From: JBMNGH01 sp050949725
Lineage (GTDB): Bacteria; Bacillota; Thermosediminibacteria; Thermosediminibacterales; Tepidanaerobacteraceae
DNA length: 64,000 nucleotides
NCBI GenBank assembly: GCA_050949725.1
Contig: JBMNGH010000002.1
Coordinates: 88,368-152,367 of the forward strand
Reading direction: 5' to 3'
Of this stretch, positions 18,110 through 28,298 are shown in pieces; the first letter of the stretch is position 1; each line of letters opens with the position of its first letter. The position numbers were made by a program, and so were the translations under genes. The notes under the pieces are model-generated. The model was not told the DNA's origin and searched no databases. It worked only from the letters and a program-made list of their open reading frames with translations.

Positions 18110-19435
18110 ATGAAATATAAGATACTAACATGGGGTTGCCAAATGAATCTTTACGACAGCGAGGTTATTTCAGGTGTATTAAAAAAAATAGGCTATTGTC
18201 CAGTTTCTTCATTGAAAGAAGCTGATTTGATAGTATTAAATACGTGTTGTGTAAGGGAAAATGCTGAGCGGAAGGTGTACGGCAGGATAGCTCAGCTTAA
18301 ACAGTTAAAGCATAATAACCCGGATCTTATTATCGCTGTTTCCGGTTGTATGATACAGCAGGAAAGTGTTGTCGAGCACATTTCAATGCATCTCCCGTAT
18401 GTAGATATAATATTTAGTATCAATAATGTGCATAAACTTCCGGAGTTGATACAAAATGTTAGGCAGGCCAATTTATCGCTCGTGGAAGTGAATGACTGTA
18501 CATCTGAAATCTCTGAAAACTTGCCGGTTAGTCGTGAAGATAAATTCAAGGCATGGGTACCTATAACTTACGGATGTGACAACTTTTGCAGTTACTGCAT
18601 CGTGCCGTATGTAAGGGGCAGACAAAGAAGTAGAAAGCCTGAGGATATCCTTCAGGAAGTAGAGCAGCTTTCAAAAGAGGGATTTATAGAAATAAATCTG
18701 CTCGGTCAAAATGTTAATTCTTATGGAAAGGATCTTGTAAAACCAATAACGTTTTCACAATTACTCAGAAAAGTAAGTGATATTAAGGGAATAAACAGAA
18801 TAAGGTTCCTGACTTCACATCCTAAGGATTTGACAGATGATTTGATCATTTCAATGAAAGAATGCCCCAATGTATGCGAACATCTGCATTTACCTGTGCA
18901 GGCAGGAAGCAATAAAATACTAAAGAGTATGAACAGAAAATATACAAGAGAACATTATATGGGTCTCGTGGATAAATTAATAAAAGCGATGCCTGATATA
19001 AGCATCACTACAGATATAATTGTGGGATTTCCAGGTGAGACAGAAGAAGATTTCTTGGATACGCTTGACCTAGTCGAGAGGGTCAGGTTTGATTCGGCGT
19101 TTACATTTATGTATTCTAAACGGAAGGGTACACCGGCTGCAACAATGTTAAATCAGGTCAGCGATGAAGAAAAGAATGAACGCCTACAGAGACTAATAGA
19201 GGTTCAAGATGCCATCTCCTTGCAGAACAATAAAGCCTTAAAGGGAAGAGTCTTGGAGGTGCTTGTTGAAGGTGTCAGCAAGGGCAATCCAAACAGGCTT
19301 TCTGGCAGAAGTAGGACGAACAAGGTAGTTAATTTTGAAGGGAATAAAAATTTGATAGGCAAACTGGTAAATGTAGAAATAACTGAGCCCCATACATGGT
19401 CATTGATAGGACGTGTTGTCAGGGATATACAATAA
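18110..19435 (+). CDS. miaB: tRNA-2-methylthio-N6-dimethylallyladenosine synthase
   Basis: 441 aa. Radical-SAM methylthiotransferase acting on i6A37 of tRNAs reading UNN codons, working after MiaA, encoded 4.5 kb downstream. Order: an N-terminal UPF0004 domain with cluster cysteines (TWGCQMN, LNTCCVRENA, SGCM), the radical SAM CDNFCSYC motif (CxxxCxxC), and a C-terminal TRAM domain for RNA binding. ATG 18110 is chosen because GGAAGTGAG overlaps the alternative GTG at 18101. It is directly followed by mutS, the common clostridial arrangement. Confidence 0.93.
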   Translation: MKYKILTWGCQMNLYDSEVISGVLKKIGYCPVSSLKEADLIVLNTCCVRENAERKVYGRIAQLKQLKHNNPDLIIAVSGCMIQQESVVEHISMHLPYVDIIFSINNVHKLPELIQNVRQANLSLVEVNDCTSEISENLPVSREDKFKAWVPITYGCDNFCSYCIVPYVRGRQRSRKPEDILQEVEQLSKEGFIEINLLGQNVNSYGKDLVKPITFSQLLRKVSDIKGINRIRFLTSHPKDLTDDLIISMKECPNVCEHLHLPVQAGSNKILKSMNRKYTREHYMGLVDKLIKAMPDISITTDIIVGFPGETEEDFLDTLDLVERVRFDSAFTFMYSKRKGTPAATMLNQVSDEEKNERLQRLIEVQDAISLQNNKALKGRVLEVLVEGVSKGNPNRLSGRSRTNKVVNFEGNKNLIGKLVNVEITEPHTWSLIGRVVRDIQ

Positions 19436-19458
19436 ATATTTTACAAAGGGGAGTTTAT

Positions 19459-22056
19459 ATGCAGACCCCTATGATGAAGCAGTATAAAGAAATAAAGAAT
19501 AAGTATAAAGATTACATTGTATTTTTTCGTCTGGGAGATTTTTATGAAATGTTTTTTGAGGATGCCGAACTGTGTTCCAGGGAACTGGAAATAGCCCTTA
19601 CCACAAGGGATCATGAAAACAAGGTACCGATGGCGGGTGTTCCCCACCATGCCGCCGAACAATATATAGCAAGACTTATAAACAAAGGGTACAAGGTTGT
19701 AATATGCGAGCAGGTGGAGGATCCAAAAACGGCAAAAGGGATAGTAAAAAGGGAAGTCGTTAAAATAGTAACGCCAGGTACTGTTACTGATATAAATGCG
19801 CTTGAAGACGAGAAGAACAATTATCTCGGGAGTATATACAGTGAAAATGACAATTTTGGTTTGGCTTTCGTTGATATATTGACAGGCGAATTTTTCACTA
19901 CTGAATTTAAGTCCGAACCCCCTTTTCAAGAAGTAATTAATGAGTTGGCCAAGGTTTGCCCCAAAGAATGTTTGGTAAATGAGGGGTTTAGTCGTCATTC
20001 TTCTTTATACAAGAAACTCAGCGAGGATCTCTCGATTTATTTGACGGTTAAAAGCGACAATTATTTTGATTTAAGCAGTGCAAAAAAGTATCTGATAGAA
20101 CAGTTTGGTAATGAACAATTCACACAAATTTTAGCCATGAATTATTGCCAAATTGCTTCAGGTGCGGCTCTCAAATATTTGGAGGAGACACACAATAACA
20201 GCCTAACTCATATAGATGAAATCAAATTATATGAGAATAACGATTACATGATATTGGATTTGTCGTGCCGTCGAAACCTGGAACTGACACAAACTTTAAG
20301 GGATAACAAAAAAACAGGAACATTATTATGGGTATTAGACAACACACAAACCTCCATGGGTGCAAGGCTTTTAAGAAAATGGATAGAACAGCCGCTGACC
20401 AATATTATAAAAATAAATGAAAGATTGGATTGTGTCGAAGAGCTTTTAAATAACTATTTTTTGAGAGAAGAGCTCAAGTCCCTTTTTAAAGATATATACG
20501 ATATTGAAAGGCTTACCGGAAAACTAGTATGCGGTAGTGTAAATGCACGTGATCTTCTTGCAATAAAGAATACTATTGGGTGTTTTCCAGCCATAAAGAA
20601 ATGCTTAAGTAAGTTTTCATCAAAATTGTTTTTACGATTAAAAAATCAGCTTGACACAATGGATGACCTGTTCGATCTTCTCGAAAAGTCGATTAATTTA
20701 GATCCGCCGTTATCAGTTCGTGAAACGGGAATTATCCGTGATGGATATAACCCTGAGATTGATAAACTGAGGAAGGCAACAAAAGAAGGGAAGAATTGGT
20801 TAGCTAAGTTAGAAAAACGCGAGAGAGAAGCTACCGGCATAAAGTCACTAAAGGTTGGTTACAATAAAGTTTTTGGTTACTATATAGAAGTAACAAAATC
20901 TAACCTCTCATTAGTCCCCGAGGCCTATATCAGAAAACAAACATTGGTAGGCGGTGAACGCTACATAACGGAAGAACTAAAGAACTATGAATCAATGATA
21001 CTTAATGCTGAACAAAGACTGCAGGAATTAGAGTATGATACCTTTTGTATAATAAGGGAGGAGCTGGCAGGTCACGCACATCGGCTTAAACAAAGTGCTT
21101 ATTCAATAGCTGCTCTAGATTCCTTGCTATCTTTTGCTGAAACTTCTTATAAATACGGGTATACGAAGCCGGAAATAAGTTTGGGAGATGAATTGTTTAT
21201 CAAAGATGGCCGACATCCTGTTGTAGAACGCTCGCAAAAGGATGAGGTATTTATTCCTAATGATACGAATATTAATTGCACAAACTCAGTGATTTCAATT
21301 ATTACAGGGCCTAACATGGCGGGGAAATCTACATATATGAGACAAGTGGCATTAATAACAATTATGGCCCAGATAGGTTGTTTTGTCCCCGCAAAAAAAG
21401 CAAGGATTGGCCTGGTGGATAGAGTGTTTACTAGAATAGGTGCTTCTGACGACCTCTCGGCGGGAAAGAGCACTTTCATGGTTGAGATGACTGAAGTTGC
21501 CTATATACTGAAAAACGCCACCAACAGGAGTTTGCTGATTTTGGACGAGGTAGGAAGAGGCACTAGCACATATGACGGCCTATCGATAGCGTGGGCTGTG
21601 ATAGAATACATACACAAAAACATAGCTGCCAGGACTCTATTTGCAACACATTATCATGAGCTCACATGTCTTGATAACATGGAAGGCGTTAAGAATTATC
21701 AGGTATCAGTGAAAGAAAGAGGGGAAGAAATAGTATTTTTGAGGAAGATAATACCTGGGGAAACAGACAAGAGTTACGGAATACAGGTTGCACGGCTCGC
21801 AGGACTTCCCAATAGCGTCATATCAAGGGCTAAAAATCTTCTAAAAGACTTAGAGGAAAAGTATTCGACATATAAACAACAGGCGGCAGCTGCTATGGAT
21901 TCTATAGAATCCAGCAATAATTCTGATGAACAAATAAGTCTGGATGAGCTAAACGAAAAGGAAGCAATCAGAAAGCTTAAATCAATCGACCCTAATACTG
22001 TTACACCTTTAGAGGCTCTTAATTTATTGTTTTCCTTAAAGCAAAAACTGGGTTGA
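19459..22056 (+). CDS. mutS: DNA mismatch repair protein MutS
   Basis: 865 aa. Recognises base mismatches and small loops. The N-terminal domain has the mismatch-wedging FYEMFFEDA (Phe and Glu of the FxE motif). The connector, core and clamp domains follow, then the ATPase with Walker A GPNMAGKSTYM, the signature STFMVEMTE, Walker B LLILDEVGRGTST, and THYHEL. A C-terminal tail follows. The ATG at 19459 has AAAGGGGAG upstream; a longer reading overlapping miaB has no ribosome-binding site. It is followed 9 bp later by mutL. Confidence 0.95.
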   Translation: MQTPMMKQYKEIKNKYKDYIVFFRLGDFYEMFFEDAELCSRELEIALTTRDHENKVPMAGVPHHAAEQYIARLINKGYKVVICEQVEDPKTAKGIVKREVVKIVTPGTVTDINALEDEKNNYLGSIYSENDNFGLAFVDILTGEFFTTEFKSEPPFQEVINELAKVCPKECLVNEGFSRHSSLYKKLSEDLSIYLTVKSDNYFDLSSAKKYLIEQFGNEQFTQILAMNYCQIASGAALKYLEETHNNSLTHIDEIKLYENNDYMILDLSCRRNLELTQTLRDNKKTGTLLWVLDNTQTSMGARLLRKWIEQPLTNIIKINERLDCVEELLNNYFLREELKSLFKDIYDIERLTGKLVCGSVNARDLLAIKNTIGCFPAIKKCLSKFSSKLFLRLKNQLDTMDDLFDLLEKSINLDPPLSVRETGIIRDGYNPEIDKLRKATKEGKNWLAKLEKREREATGIKSLKVGYNKVFGYYIEVTKSNLSLVPEAYIRKQTLVGGERYITEELKNYESMILNAEQRLQELEYDTFCIIREELAGHAHRLKQSAYSIAALDSLLSFAETSYKYGYTKPEISLGDELFIKDGRHPVVERSQKDEVFIPNDTNINCTNSVISIITGPNMAGKSTYMRQVALITIMAQIGCFVPAKKARIGLVDRVFTRIGASDDLSAGKSTFMVEMTEVAYILKNATNRSLLILDEVGRGTSTYDGLSIAWAVIEYIHKNIAARTLFATHYHELTCLDNMEGVKNYQVSVKERGEEIVFLRKIIPGETDKSYGIQVARLAGLPNSVISRAKNLLKDLEEKYSTYKQQAAAAMDSIESSNNSDEQISLDELNEKEAIRKLKSIDPNTVTPLEALNLLFSLKQKLG

Positions 22057-22065
22057 GGGGATGTT

Positions 22066-23868
22066 ATGGGTAATATAAAAGTCCTTAATAAAGAGGTTTC
22101 GTCAAAAATTGCAGCTGGAGAAGTTGTTGAAAGACCTGTTTCAATAGTAAAAGAGTTGATTGAAAATTCATTGGATGCCAGAAGCAAAAATATAATAGTA
22201 GAAATAGAAGGTGGAGGAAAAAAATGTATCAAGGTAATCGATGATGGAGATGGTATACAAAGGGATGACATTAAACTTGCTTTTGAAAGACATGCGACGA
22301 GTAAAATTTCTAAAGAAGAGGACATATTCAACATAAAAACATTGGGCTTCAGAGGAGAGGCCCTCGCAAGTATAGCTGCGGTTTCACAGGTAACGATAAT
22401 ATCAAAAACATATGATGAGGAAGTCGGTACAAAATGTGTTGTTGTAGGTGGTGTGTACAAAGGTACAGATGATGCGCCTACAAACAAAGGATGTATAGTA
22501 GAAGTAAAAAATTTATTTTTTAATACACCGGCGAGAACAAAATTTTTAAAAAGTGATACAATAGAGGCGGGTTATATAGCGGACCTTATTTCTAAATATG
22601 CTTTATGTAATCCCAACGTTTCGTTTCGTTTTTTAAAAGAAGGTAAAGAAAGTTTTTATACCAGTGGAAGCGGTGAATGTGAGGAAGCAATAGCTAAGGT
22701 TTTTGGAATCGAAGTCGCAAAGAATATCATAAAATTTGAAAAGCCTTTTGCCGATGGTTTCGTATCAGGCTTTGTGGCTTTACCCCAATTCAATAAAGGA
22801 AACAGAAGTGCGCAGATATTTTTCGTAAACAAGCGTCTCATTGAAGACAAAGGCTTATCTTTTTCCTTAGAGAGGGCGTTTAAGACTCTAATCCCCATTA
22901 ATCGTTTTCCGATTGGGGTGTTGTTCGTTACTATTGACAGTTCAAAAGTGGATGTCAATGTACATCCTTCAAAAACTCAAATAAAATTCCACAGAGAAGG
23001 TCATCTCTACAATGCCGTTACTGAAGTGGTCAAAGCCGAGTTAAAAGAGAAAATTCTAATACCCAAAGAAGACATTCCTGTAAGGTATCATGAAGGAAAA
23101 TATGATAAAGAGCAATTCTTTCAGACTCAAAATATATTACCTGATGAATATTTTTCCAAATATCATGAGACAATAATTCAAGATACTGATATAATAAAGG
23201 AAACAAATACAGATAAAATTAAAACCGAAAAAAGTTATGGCAATCATCACCATGTTTCAAAATTAAGTTTTATTAGTGAACAAAAAGGGTTAAGCTTTGA
23301 TAAGATTATTGGCCAATTATTCGAAACCTACATTATCGCACAAAATAACAAAAGCTTTTACCTCATTGACCAACATGCGGCACATGAAAAGATCCTTTAC
23401 GAAAAACAAATAGCAAAACAAGAGAGCGATTCGATTGCCACACAGCAACTTATAACTCCTTATACAATGCAGCTTTCAATAAAAGAAGTGATGTTTTTAG
23501 AAGAACATATCTCGCTATTTAAAGATATTGGATTTGAAGTTTCTGTTTTCGGCCGTGATACAATCTTGATAAGAGAAGTGCCATATATATCCGGCAAGGC
23601 TGTAAGCCCAATTTTGCTTCGCAAAATACTAGATGATGTCATTGATGGAGGAAAAGGTGATGATCCGCTCGCAAAGGAAAAAATGGCAGCATCGGTGGCC
23701 TGTCATGCAGCCATAAAAGCAGGCGAAACACTTTCCATGAGTGAGATGAGGGAACTTTTATCACAACTTGAGGAACTGAAGGCCCCCTACACATGTCCCC
23801 ACGGTAGACCGACTATTATCTGTATTTCTTTATATGAAATTGAAAAAAAGTTCAAGAGAGTACAGTAA
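22066..23868 (+). CDS. mutL: DNA mismatch repair protein MutL (endonuclease type)
   Basis: 600 aa. GHKL ATPase N-terminus (ELIENSLDA, DDGDGI, TLGFRGEAL) and a C-terminal dimerisation/endonuclease domain. The endonuclease motif DQHAAHEKILYE fits DQHA(x)2E(x)4E, and ACHAAIKAGE and CPHGRP are the accompanying zinc-site motifs. It should therefore nick DNA itself rather than rely on MutH, as in most Firmicutes. It is translated from ATG after GGGG, and is followed 11 bp later by miaA. Confidence 0.95.
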   Translation: MGNIKVLNKEVSSKIAAGEVVERPVSIVKELIENSLDARSKNIIVEIEGGGKKCIKVIDDGDGIQRDDIKLAFERHATSKISKEEDIFNIKTLGFRGEALASIAAVSQVTIISKTYDEEVGTKCVVVGGVYKGTDDAPTNKGCIVEVKNLFFNTPARTKFLKSDTIEAGYIADLISKYALCNPNVSFRFLKEGKESFYTSGSGECEEAIAKVFGIEVAKNIIKFEKPFADGFVSGFVALPQFNKGNRSAQIFFVNKRLIEDKGLSFSLERAFKTLIPINRFPIGVLFVTIDSSKVDVNVHPSKTQIKFHREGHLYNAVTEVVKAELKEKILIPKEDIPVRYHEGKYDKEQFFQTQNILPDEYFSKYHETIIQDTDIIKETNTDKIKTEKSYGNHHHVSKLSFISEQKGLSFDKIIGQLFETYIIAQNNKSFYLIDQHAAHEKILYEKQIAKQESDSIATQQLITPYTMQLSIKEVMFLEEHISLFKDIGFEVSVFGRDTILIREVPYISGKAVSPILLRKILDDVIDGGKGDDPLAKEKMAASVACHAAIKAGETLSMSEMRELLSQLEELKAPYTCPHGRPTIICISLYEIEKKFKRVQ

Positions 23869-23879
23869 CTATATAATAT

Positions 23880-24848
23880 ATGAAAGAAAAGAAGACAATG
23901 CTTAATGATCGGATAACTTTGTTGGTCATCGTTGGTCCAACGGCTGTGGGGAAAACAAAAATTGCGATAGAAGTTGCAAAAAAATTAGGCACCGAAATCA
24001 TATCATCTGATTCCATGCAGATTTACAGATATATGGATATTGGAACAGCTAAACCGACTAAAGAAGAACAGGTAGAAGTAAGACATCACATGATTGATAT
24101 AATAAACCCAGATGAGGATTTTAGTGTTGCAGATTTCCAAAATATGGCAAATAATCACATAAAAAGCATTAGTACTTCCAAAAAAATCCCAATACTATCG
24201 GGAGGTACCGGTCTATATATAAATTCAGTATGCTATAACTACCAATTTTCCGAAGTTGACAGTGATGAGAGTTTAAGACAGGAGTTACTGGAAGAAGCAA
24301 AAAAAAATGGCATAATGGCCTTATATAAAAAATTACAAACAATCGATCCGGCTGCTGCCAAGAAAATACATCCTAACAATAAGAGAAGAGTTATCAGGGC
24401 ATTGGAGGTATGTATTAGTACGGGAAAAACATTTTCTCACTATGAGGAAATGACAAAAGTACATGGGAGTTTATACAACACAGTTATGATAGGTTTAACG
24501 ATGCCAAGGGTTCAACTGTATGACAGAATCAACGAAAGAGTCGAATTAATGTTTAAGAGTGGTCTCATAGATGAAGTTAAAATGCTTCTGAACATGGGAT
24601 ATTCAAAACACCTTAATTCAATGCAGGCAATCGGTTACAGACAAATAATAGAATATCTTGAAGGCAATATAACTAAAGAAGAAGCCAAATATCTCATTGC
24701 TCGAGATACCAGACGATATGCCAAACGGCAGTATACATGGTTTTTAAGGGATAAAAATATAGTATGGTTTGATGTGTCAAGAGGAGGTACAAACAAAATA
24801 GCATCAAGCATTATTAATATTGTGGAAGGAAAAACTAAAAACACCTAG
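23880..24848 (+). CDS. miaA: tRNA dimethylallyltransferase
   Basis: 322 aa. Adds the dimethylallyl group to A37 of tRNAs, making the substrate of MiaB. P-loop GPTAVGKT, the catalytic DSMQIYRYMDIGTAKP, and GGTGLYI are diagnostic. A C-terminal RQYTWF segment contacts tRNA. The start is uncertain: ATG 23880 has no ribosome-binding site, while ATG 23898 is preceded only by weak AAGAAG and would leave the standard short N-terminus. Translation may be coupled to mutL. Confidence 0.93.
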   Translation: MKEKKTMLNDRITLLVIVGPTAVGKTKIAIEVAKKLGTEIISSDSMQIYRYMDIGTAKPTKEEQVEVRHHMIDIINPDEDFSVADFQNMANNHIKSISTSKKIPILSGGTGLYINSVCYNYQFSEVDSDESLRQELLEEAKKNGIMALYKKLQTIDPAAAKKIHPNNKRRVIRALEVCISTGKTFSHYEEMTKVHGSLYNTVMIGLTMPRVQLYDRINERVELMFKSGLIDEVKMLLNMGYSKHLNSMQAIGYRQIIEYLEGNITKEEAKYLIARDTRRYAKRQYTWFLRDKNIVWFDVSRGGTNKIASSIINIVEGKTKNT

Positions 24849-24886
24849 AATACTAATTTTAAACTAAATAATAAGGGGGACATATA

Positions 24887-25153
24887 ATGACAAAGCCTCA
24901 AATCAACCTGCAAGATAGTTTTCTGAATCAGGTCAGAAAAGATAATATACCTGTTACAATTTACCTGATAAATGGTTTCCAGCTTAAAGGTTTTGTGAGG
25001 GGATTTGATAATTTCACTATTATACTTGATTCCGACGGCAAACATCAATTAGTTTACAAACATGCCGTATCAACCATATCTCCTCTCAGGCAGATATCTT
25101 TCAATTATTCTTCTTTAGCAGAACAGAAAAAGACGGCTGAGGAGGAGAGCTAA
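24887..25153 (+). CDS. hfq: RNA chaperone Hfq
   Basis: 88 aa. Sm-like RNA chaperone. It has the Sm1 region ([24 protein letters not shown]), GFDNFTIIL and the YKHA Sm2 motif followed by ISTI-like strands, giving the uridine-binding ring. The position directly after miaA is typical. A good GGGGG ribosome-binding site is upstream. Confidence 0.95.
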   Translation: MTKPQINLQDSFLNQVRKDNIPVTIYLINGFQLKGFVRGFDNFTIILDSDGKHQLVYKHAVSTISPLRQISFNYSSLAEQKKTAEEES

Positions 25154-25236
25154 AGACATTACATACAAAATAGACAATAAAAAATAGTGTGGTAAGTGAG
25201 ATTTATAATAAATAAAATGGTATTTAATCCAATCGT

Positions 25237-25261
25237 CCCCGAGGGAATTATTCCTTCGGGG
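25237..25261 (+). terminator. Hairpin downstream of hfq
   Basis: CCCCGAGGGAA / TTCCTTCGGGG pair through 11 bp with one G-T wobble and a 3-nt loop. The T-tract is only TTT, so termination may be partial. Confidence 0.6.
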
Positions 25262-25295
25262 TTTGATCTATTGAAGTAGGGGAGAGCAGTATGTT

Positions 25296-25823
25296 ATGGG
25301 AAAAATAAAAAAACCGGAACAAGTTACTCCGATCGCTAGTGTTCTTACCCCAAATGAAGGGTTGTTTGAACCCGTAAGGGTAACTCTGTCTAAACGGCTG
25401 GGACAATCTATTTACACCAGTCCAGTGTTACCTTTTAACCATACTGACTATTACACAACCGAAATGGGCAAGGACCTAAAACGATGTATTTTTGCCTTTA
25501 TGGATCTTATCGAACCAAATAAACTCCCGTGCCTGAAACGCTGGTCTAATTCACTTGAACAAGATTTGGCAGTGAACAATCAGCGGCAGGTCAATATAGA
25601 CGTTGGATATGTTAGTCTAGGGAAATTGGTGCTTGCCAGCACCAAGAACCACAGCCACCGCATATATTTAGATGAAGGTATTTATGGTGAAGTCACGCTG
25701 CGTTTCGTTCGCGGTCAGTTTGAGCCATGGCCCTGGACCTATCCGGATTATGCAAGCCCCGAGTATCGCAAGATTTTTGATGAGATTCGTGAACTCCACC
25801 GAGAGAAACTGCGTTCTAATTAG
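25296..25823 (+). CDS. DUF4416 family protein
   Basis: 175 aa. Matches the uncharacterised DUF4416 family: an N-terminal TPIASVLTPNEGLFEPVR, HTDYYTTEMG, KRWSNSLE, RQVNIDVGYVSLGKLVLAS, and a C-terminal FEPWPWTYPDY. No transmembrane helix or signal peptide is seen. GC content is visibly higher than in neighbouring genes. It is flanked by two hairpins with CCCCGAGG arms and is probably monocistronic. The function is unknown. Confidence 0.75.
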   Translation: MGKIKKPEQVTPIASVLTPNEGLFEPVRVTLSKRLGQSIYTSPVLPFNHTDYYTTEMGKDLKRCIFAFMDLIEPNKLPCLKRWSNSLEQDLAVNNQRQVNIDVGYVSLGKLVLASTKNHSHRIYLDEGIYGEVTLRFVRGQFEPWPWTYPDYASPEYRKIFDEIRELHREKLRSN

Positions 25824-25867
25824 GTATTGGCTTATAGTTATCATCTTTATAAAAAGGGAATTACTTT

Positions 25868-25896
25868 CCCCGAGGAATTTACCTCGGGGTTTTTTA
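25868..25896 (+). terminator. Intrinsic terminator after the DUF4416 gene
   Basis: CCCCGAGG-N6-CCTCGGGG followed by a run of T. The stem resembles the hairpin at 25237-25261. Confidence 0.85.
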
Positions 25897-25981
25897 TCCA
25901 AAATTACTAATCCCGCATATAATAAATTGATGTTTACTTTTTATATGTTCATTTTTTTAATAATGGGGAGTGCTGTGAACC

Positions 25982-26959
25982 ATGGTCAATGTTACAAAAA
26001 ATAAAAGTAACACTTCTAATAATATAACGGATCTCTTAATCGATGGTTCTATAACTCCCGCTGAAGCTTTCATTATGCTGCGCCAGATTGAAGAAGTCCG
26101 AACAGTACAGGGAAAAATAAGCAAAGTAAATGATGAAGAAAAATTGGAAGACACTATGAGAGAACTTGACGAATTAATTGGCCTTACAAAAATTAAGCAG
26201 TTGGTTAGAGAATTAAAAGCTTTCGTAGAAATACAAAAAAAGCGAAGAGAAGAACGGCTGCTTGCAGAGCCTCAGGTTCTTCATATGATTTTCAAAGGTA
26301 ATCCGGGTACAGGCAAAACAACTGTCGCAAGATTACTGGGTAAAATGTTTAAACACATGAAGGTTCTTCAAAAAGGTCATACGGTCGAGGTCGAGAGAGC
26401 AGATTTGGTAGGCGAATATATCGGGCATACAGCTCAAAAGACCAGGGAACAGATAAAGAAAGCATTAGGCGGTATACTGTTTATCGACGAAGCCTATTCT
26501 TTAGCTAGAGGAGGAGAAAAGGATTTCGGTAAAGAAGCTATCGATACTTTGGTAAAAGCCATGGAGGATCACAAAGATGATTTGATTGTAATATTGGCTG
26601 GGTATAAAGATGAGATGGAAAGATTTCTTCAAATTAATCCGGGAATCAGATCACGGTTCCCAATAATAATTGATTTTTGCGATTACTCAATGGATGAATT
26701 GATTAAAATCGCAAAAATGATGGCTGAAAAGAGAGAATATAAATTTAGTTCTGAAGCCATTGACAAACTGGAAGTAATTTTAAAAAATAGCAAAAACAGT
26801 CTCAACTATGATAAGATGGGCAATGCACGTTTGGTACGTAATATGATTGAAAAAGCAATCCGTAGGCAGGCTTTGAGGCTTGTAAATAAAAAAAACATCT
26901 CCAGAGAAGATCTAATGTTTATAAAGCCTGAGGATATATCTACAGTACACGATGCTTAA
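25982..26959 (+). CDS. spoVK: SpoVK-like AAA+ ATPase
   Basis: 325 aa. CbbX/SpoVK family AAA+ protein. Walker [10 protein letters not shown], Walker [14 protein letters not shown], a sensor-1 region [12 protein letters not shown] and the arginine-bearing NPGIRSRFP are present. A helical lid lies at about 235-320. The N-terminal 60 residues are unique to this protein. SpoVK is needed for spore maturation in Bacillus, supporting a spore-forming host; remodelling of another AAA substrate is the general family activity. GGGGAG lies 11 nt before the ATG. Confidence 0.85.
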   Translation: MVNVTKNKSNTSNNITDLLIDGSITPAEAFIMLRQIEEVRTVQGKISKVNDEEKLEDTMRELDELIGLTKIKQLVRELKAFVEIQKKRREERLLAEPQVLHMIFKGNPGTGKTTVARLLGKMFKHMKVLQKGHTVEVERADLVGEYIGHTAQKTREQIKKALGGILFIDEAYSLARGGEKDFGKEAIDTLVKAMEDHKDDLIVILAGYKDEMERFLQINPGIRSRFPIIIDFCDYSMDELIKIAKMMAEKREYKFSSEAIDKLEVILKNSKNSLNYDKMGNARLVRNMIEKAIRRQALRLVNKKNISREDLMFIKPEDISTVHDA

Positions 26960-27048
26960 TTTAGTGCCCAGTCTTTATGGGATATTGTTTAGTTCAAATG
27001 CATAAGCTTATATAGGTTAAAACCATACCATAATTTGTACAAGGCTCT

Positions 27049-27078
27049 ATAGGAGGACTATCAATAGGAGGACTATCA
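27049..27078 (+). repeat. Tandem 15-bp duplication of a ribosome-binding site
   Basis: ATAGGAGGACTATCA occurs twice head to tail, so two AGGAGG motifs precede the ATG at 27080. Only the second lies at a normal distance. Confidence 0.9.
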
Positions 27079-27079
27079 A

Positions 27080-27691
27080 ATGAAGACATGTACAATTATT
27101 GGAAAGACAAGTGTAGGAAAAACCGTCTTTTTTATAAATTTCACAAATTATCTCGGAGTAACTCACTTTGAAGTGGAGTGTACAGATATAAATGGCTCAA
27201 AAACGAAGAAAAAGTTGAACTACAAGCAAGCCATGTCAAAACTTGTCGATGATAAACCCCATAAGACTAGATGTATCCAGTCATTGAATGTTAATTTACC
27301 GATGGGAAAAGGCAAAAAAAAAATACAGATCATCGATACAGCAGGCTTACTGGACGGTATACATCCAGATGGTGATATTCGAAAGGCTATTTCCCAAACG
27401 CTACAAGTTATACGAACGTCGGATGTAGTGCTTCATATCATAGACGCCTCAGCAGCCTCAGATAATTCGGATTTGCCTTCTGCTATGGGGGAAGTGGACT
27501 ATCAAATTTCACAATTTGCACAACTGAAAAAAGGTTATGTAATCTTGGCAAATAAGATGGATCTAAATAATGCTTATCAGGGATTAAAGAAAATCAAAGA
27601 AGAATTTAGGGGAAATTTTATAATTCCTATTTCTGCCCTTTACAAAAAAGGATTTAAAGAGGTGAAAACGTTTGTCATCCATAATATTTGA
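27080..27691 (+). CDS. Small Era/TrmE-like GTPase of unknown role
   Basis: 203 aa. G1 GKTSVGKT (residues 8-15), G3 DTAG (86-89) and G4 NKMD (158-161) are all present, and an SA-like G5 (ISALYKKG) is near the C-terminus. This is a complete TRAFAC GTPase domain with nothing added, and I do not recognise the family. Two ribosome-binding sites lie upstream from a tandem duplication. The stop overlaps the start of the membrane protein gene by 20 bp, so the two products are coupled. Confidence 0.7.
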   Translation: MKTCTIIGKTSVGKTVFFINFTNYLGVTHFEVECTDINGSKTKKKLNYKQAMSKLVDDKPHKTRCIQSLNVNLPMGKGKKKIQIIDTAGLLDGIHPDGDIRKAISQTLQVIRTSDVVLHIIDASAASDNSDLPSAMGEVDYQISQFAQLKKGYVILANKMDLNNAYQGLKKIKEEFRGNFIIPISALYKKGFKEVKTFVIHNI

Positions 27692-28298
27692 TATTTATTT
27701 TTTCAAAAATGTATTAAGCATTTTTTTTACAGGATGTGTTATTAAAATAATGGATGACTATGTGGACCAGGATTATGATGCACTAATAGGCAAATATAAC
27801 ATCGTAAAACTGATGGGATACGGCGCTGTTCTTTATGGATTATTGTTTTTTTCGGTAGCTTGCGCCCTTAATGTGAGTATAGCCGTAAGCTTGTTTTTAG
27901 CAAGTTTTGCAATAGGCATGGTAGGGGTTTTATGTGTAAAAATGCCTTCGGGATTTTTTGGTTATATAGAATCCATAGCAGTTTTAATAATTGGCATTAT
28001 TCTTGTTGGATCGAAAGCAATGATATCTGCAGTATTTGTAATGGCCTCAATTCAGTTGCTGGATGATTATATAGACTTGCAATGTGATATGAGTTCAAAA
28101 AAAAACCTGGCTTTTATCTTAGGAAAAATGGAATGCATTATTTTGGCAATTATACTATTTTTGATCGCCTTTTATTTTGAACCTGAAAAATCGATAATAA
28201 TTATTGTGAGCGCACCTTTAGTTACCAGCTTATTTAGTTTTTTATCAAATAAACTTAACGACTACACAAAAATGGAGGAAGCTCCTGATGGTTTTTAA
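27672..28298 (+). CDS. UbiA-like membrane protein
   Basis: 208 aa with about seven hydrophobic segments. Two aspartate motifs match the UbiA prenyltransferase pattern DxxDxxxD: D29/D32/D36 after the first helix and D132/D135/D139 after the fifth. In UbiA enzymes these bind Mg2+ and the prenyl diphosphate. The protein is shorter than typical UbiA proteins (about 280-300 aa), so it may be a divergent or reduced member. The start is TTG at 27672 with GAGGTGA 6 nt upstream, inside the GTPase gene. The substrate is unknown. Confidence 0.6.
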   Translation: MSSIIFDIYFFKNVLSIFFTGCVIKIMDDYVDQDYDALIGKYNIVKLMGYGAVLYGLLFFSVACALNVSIAVSLFLASFAIGMVGVLCVKMPSGFFGYIESIAVLIIGIILVGSKAMISAVFVMASIQLLDDYIDLQCDMSSKKNLAFILGKMECIILAIILFLIAFYFEPEKSIIIIVSAPLVTSLFSFLSNKLNDYTKMEEAPDGF

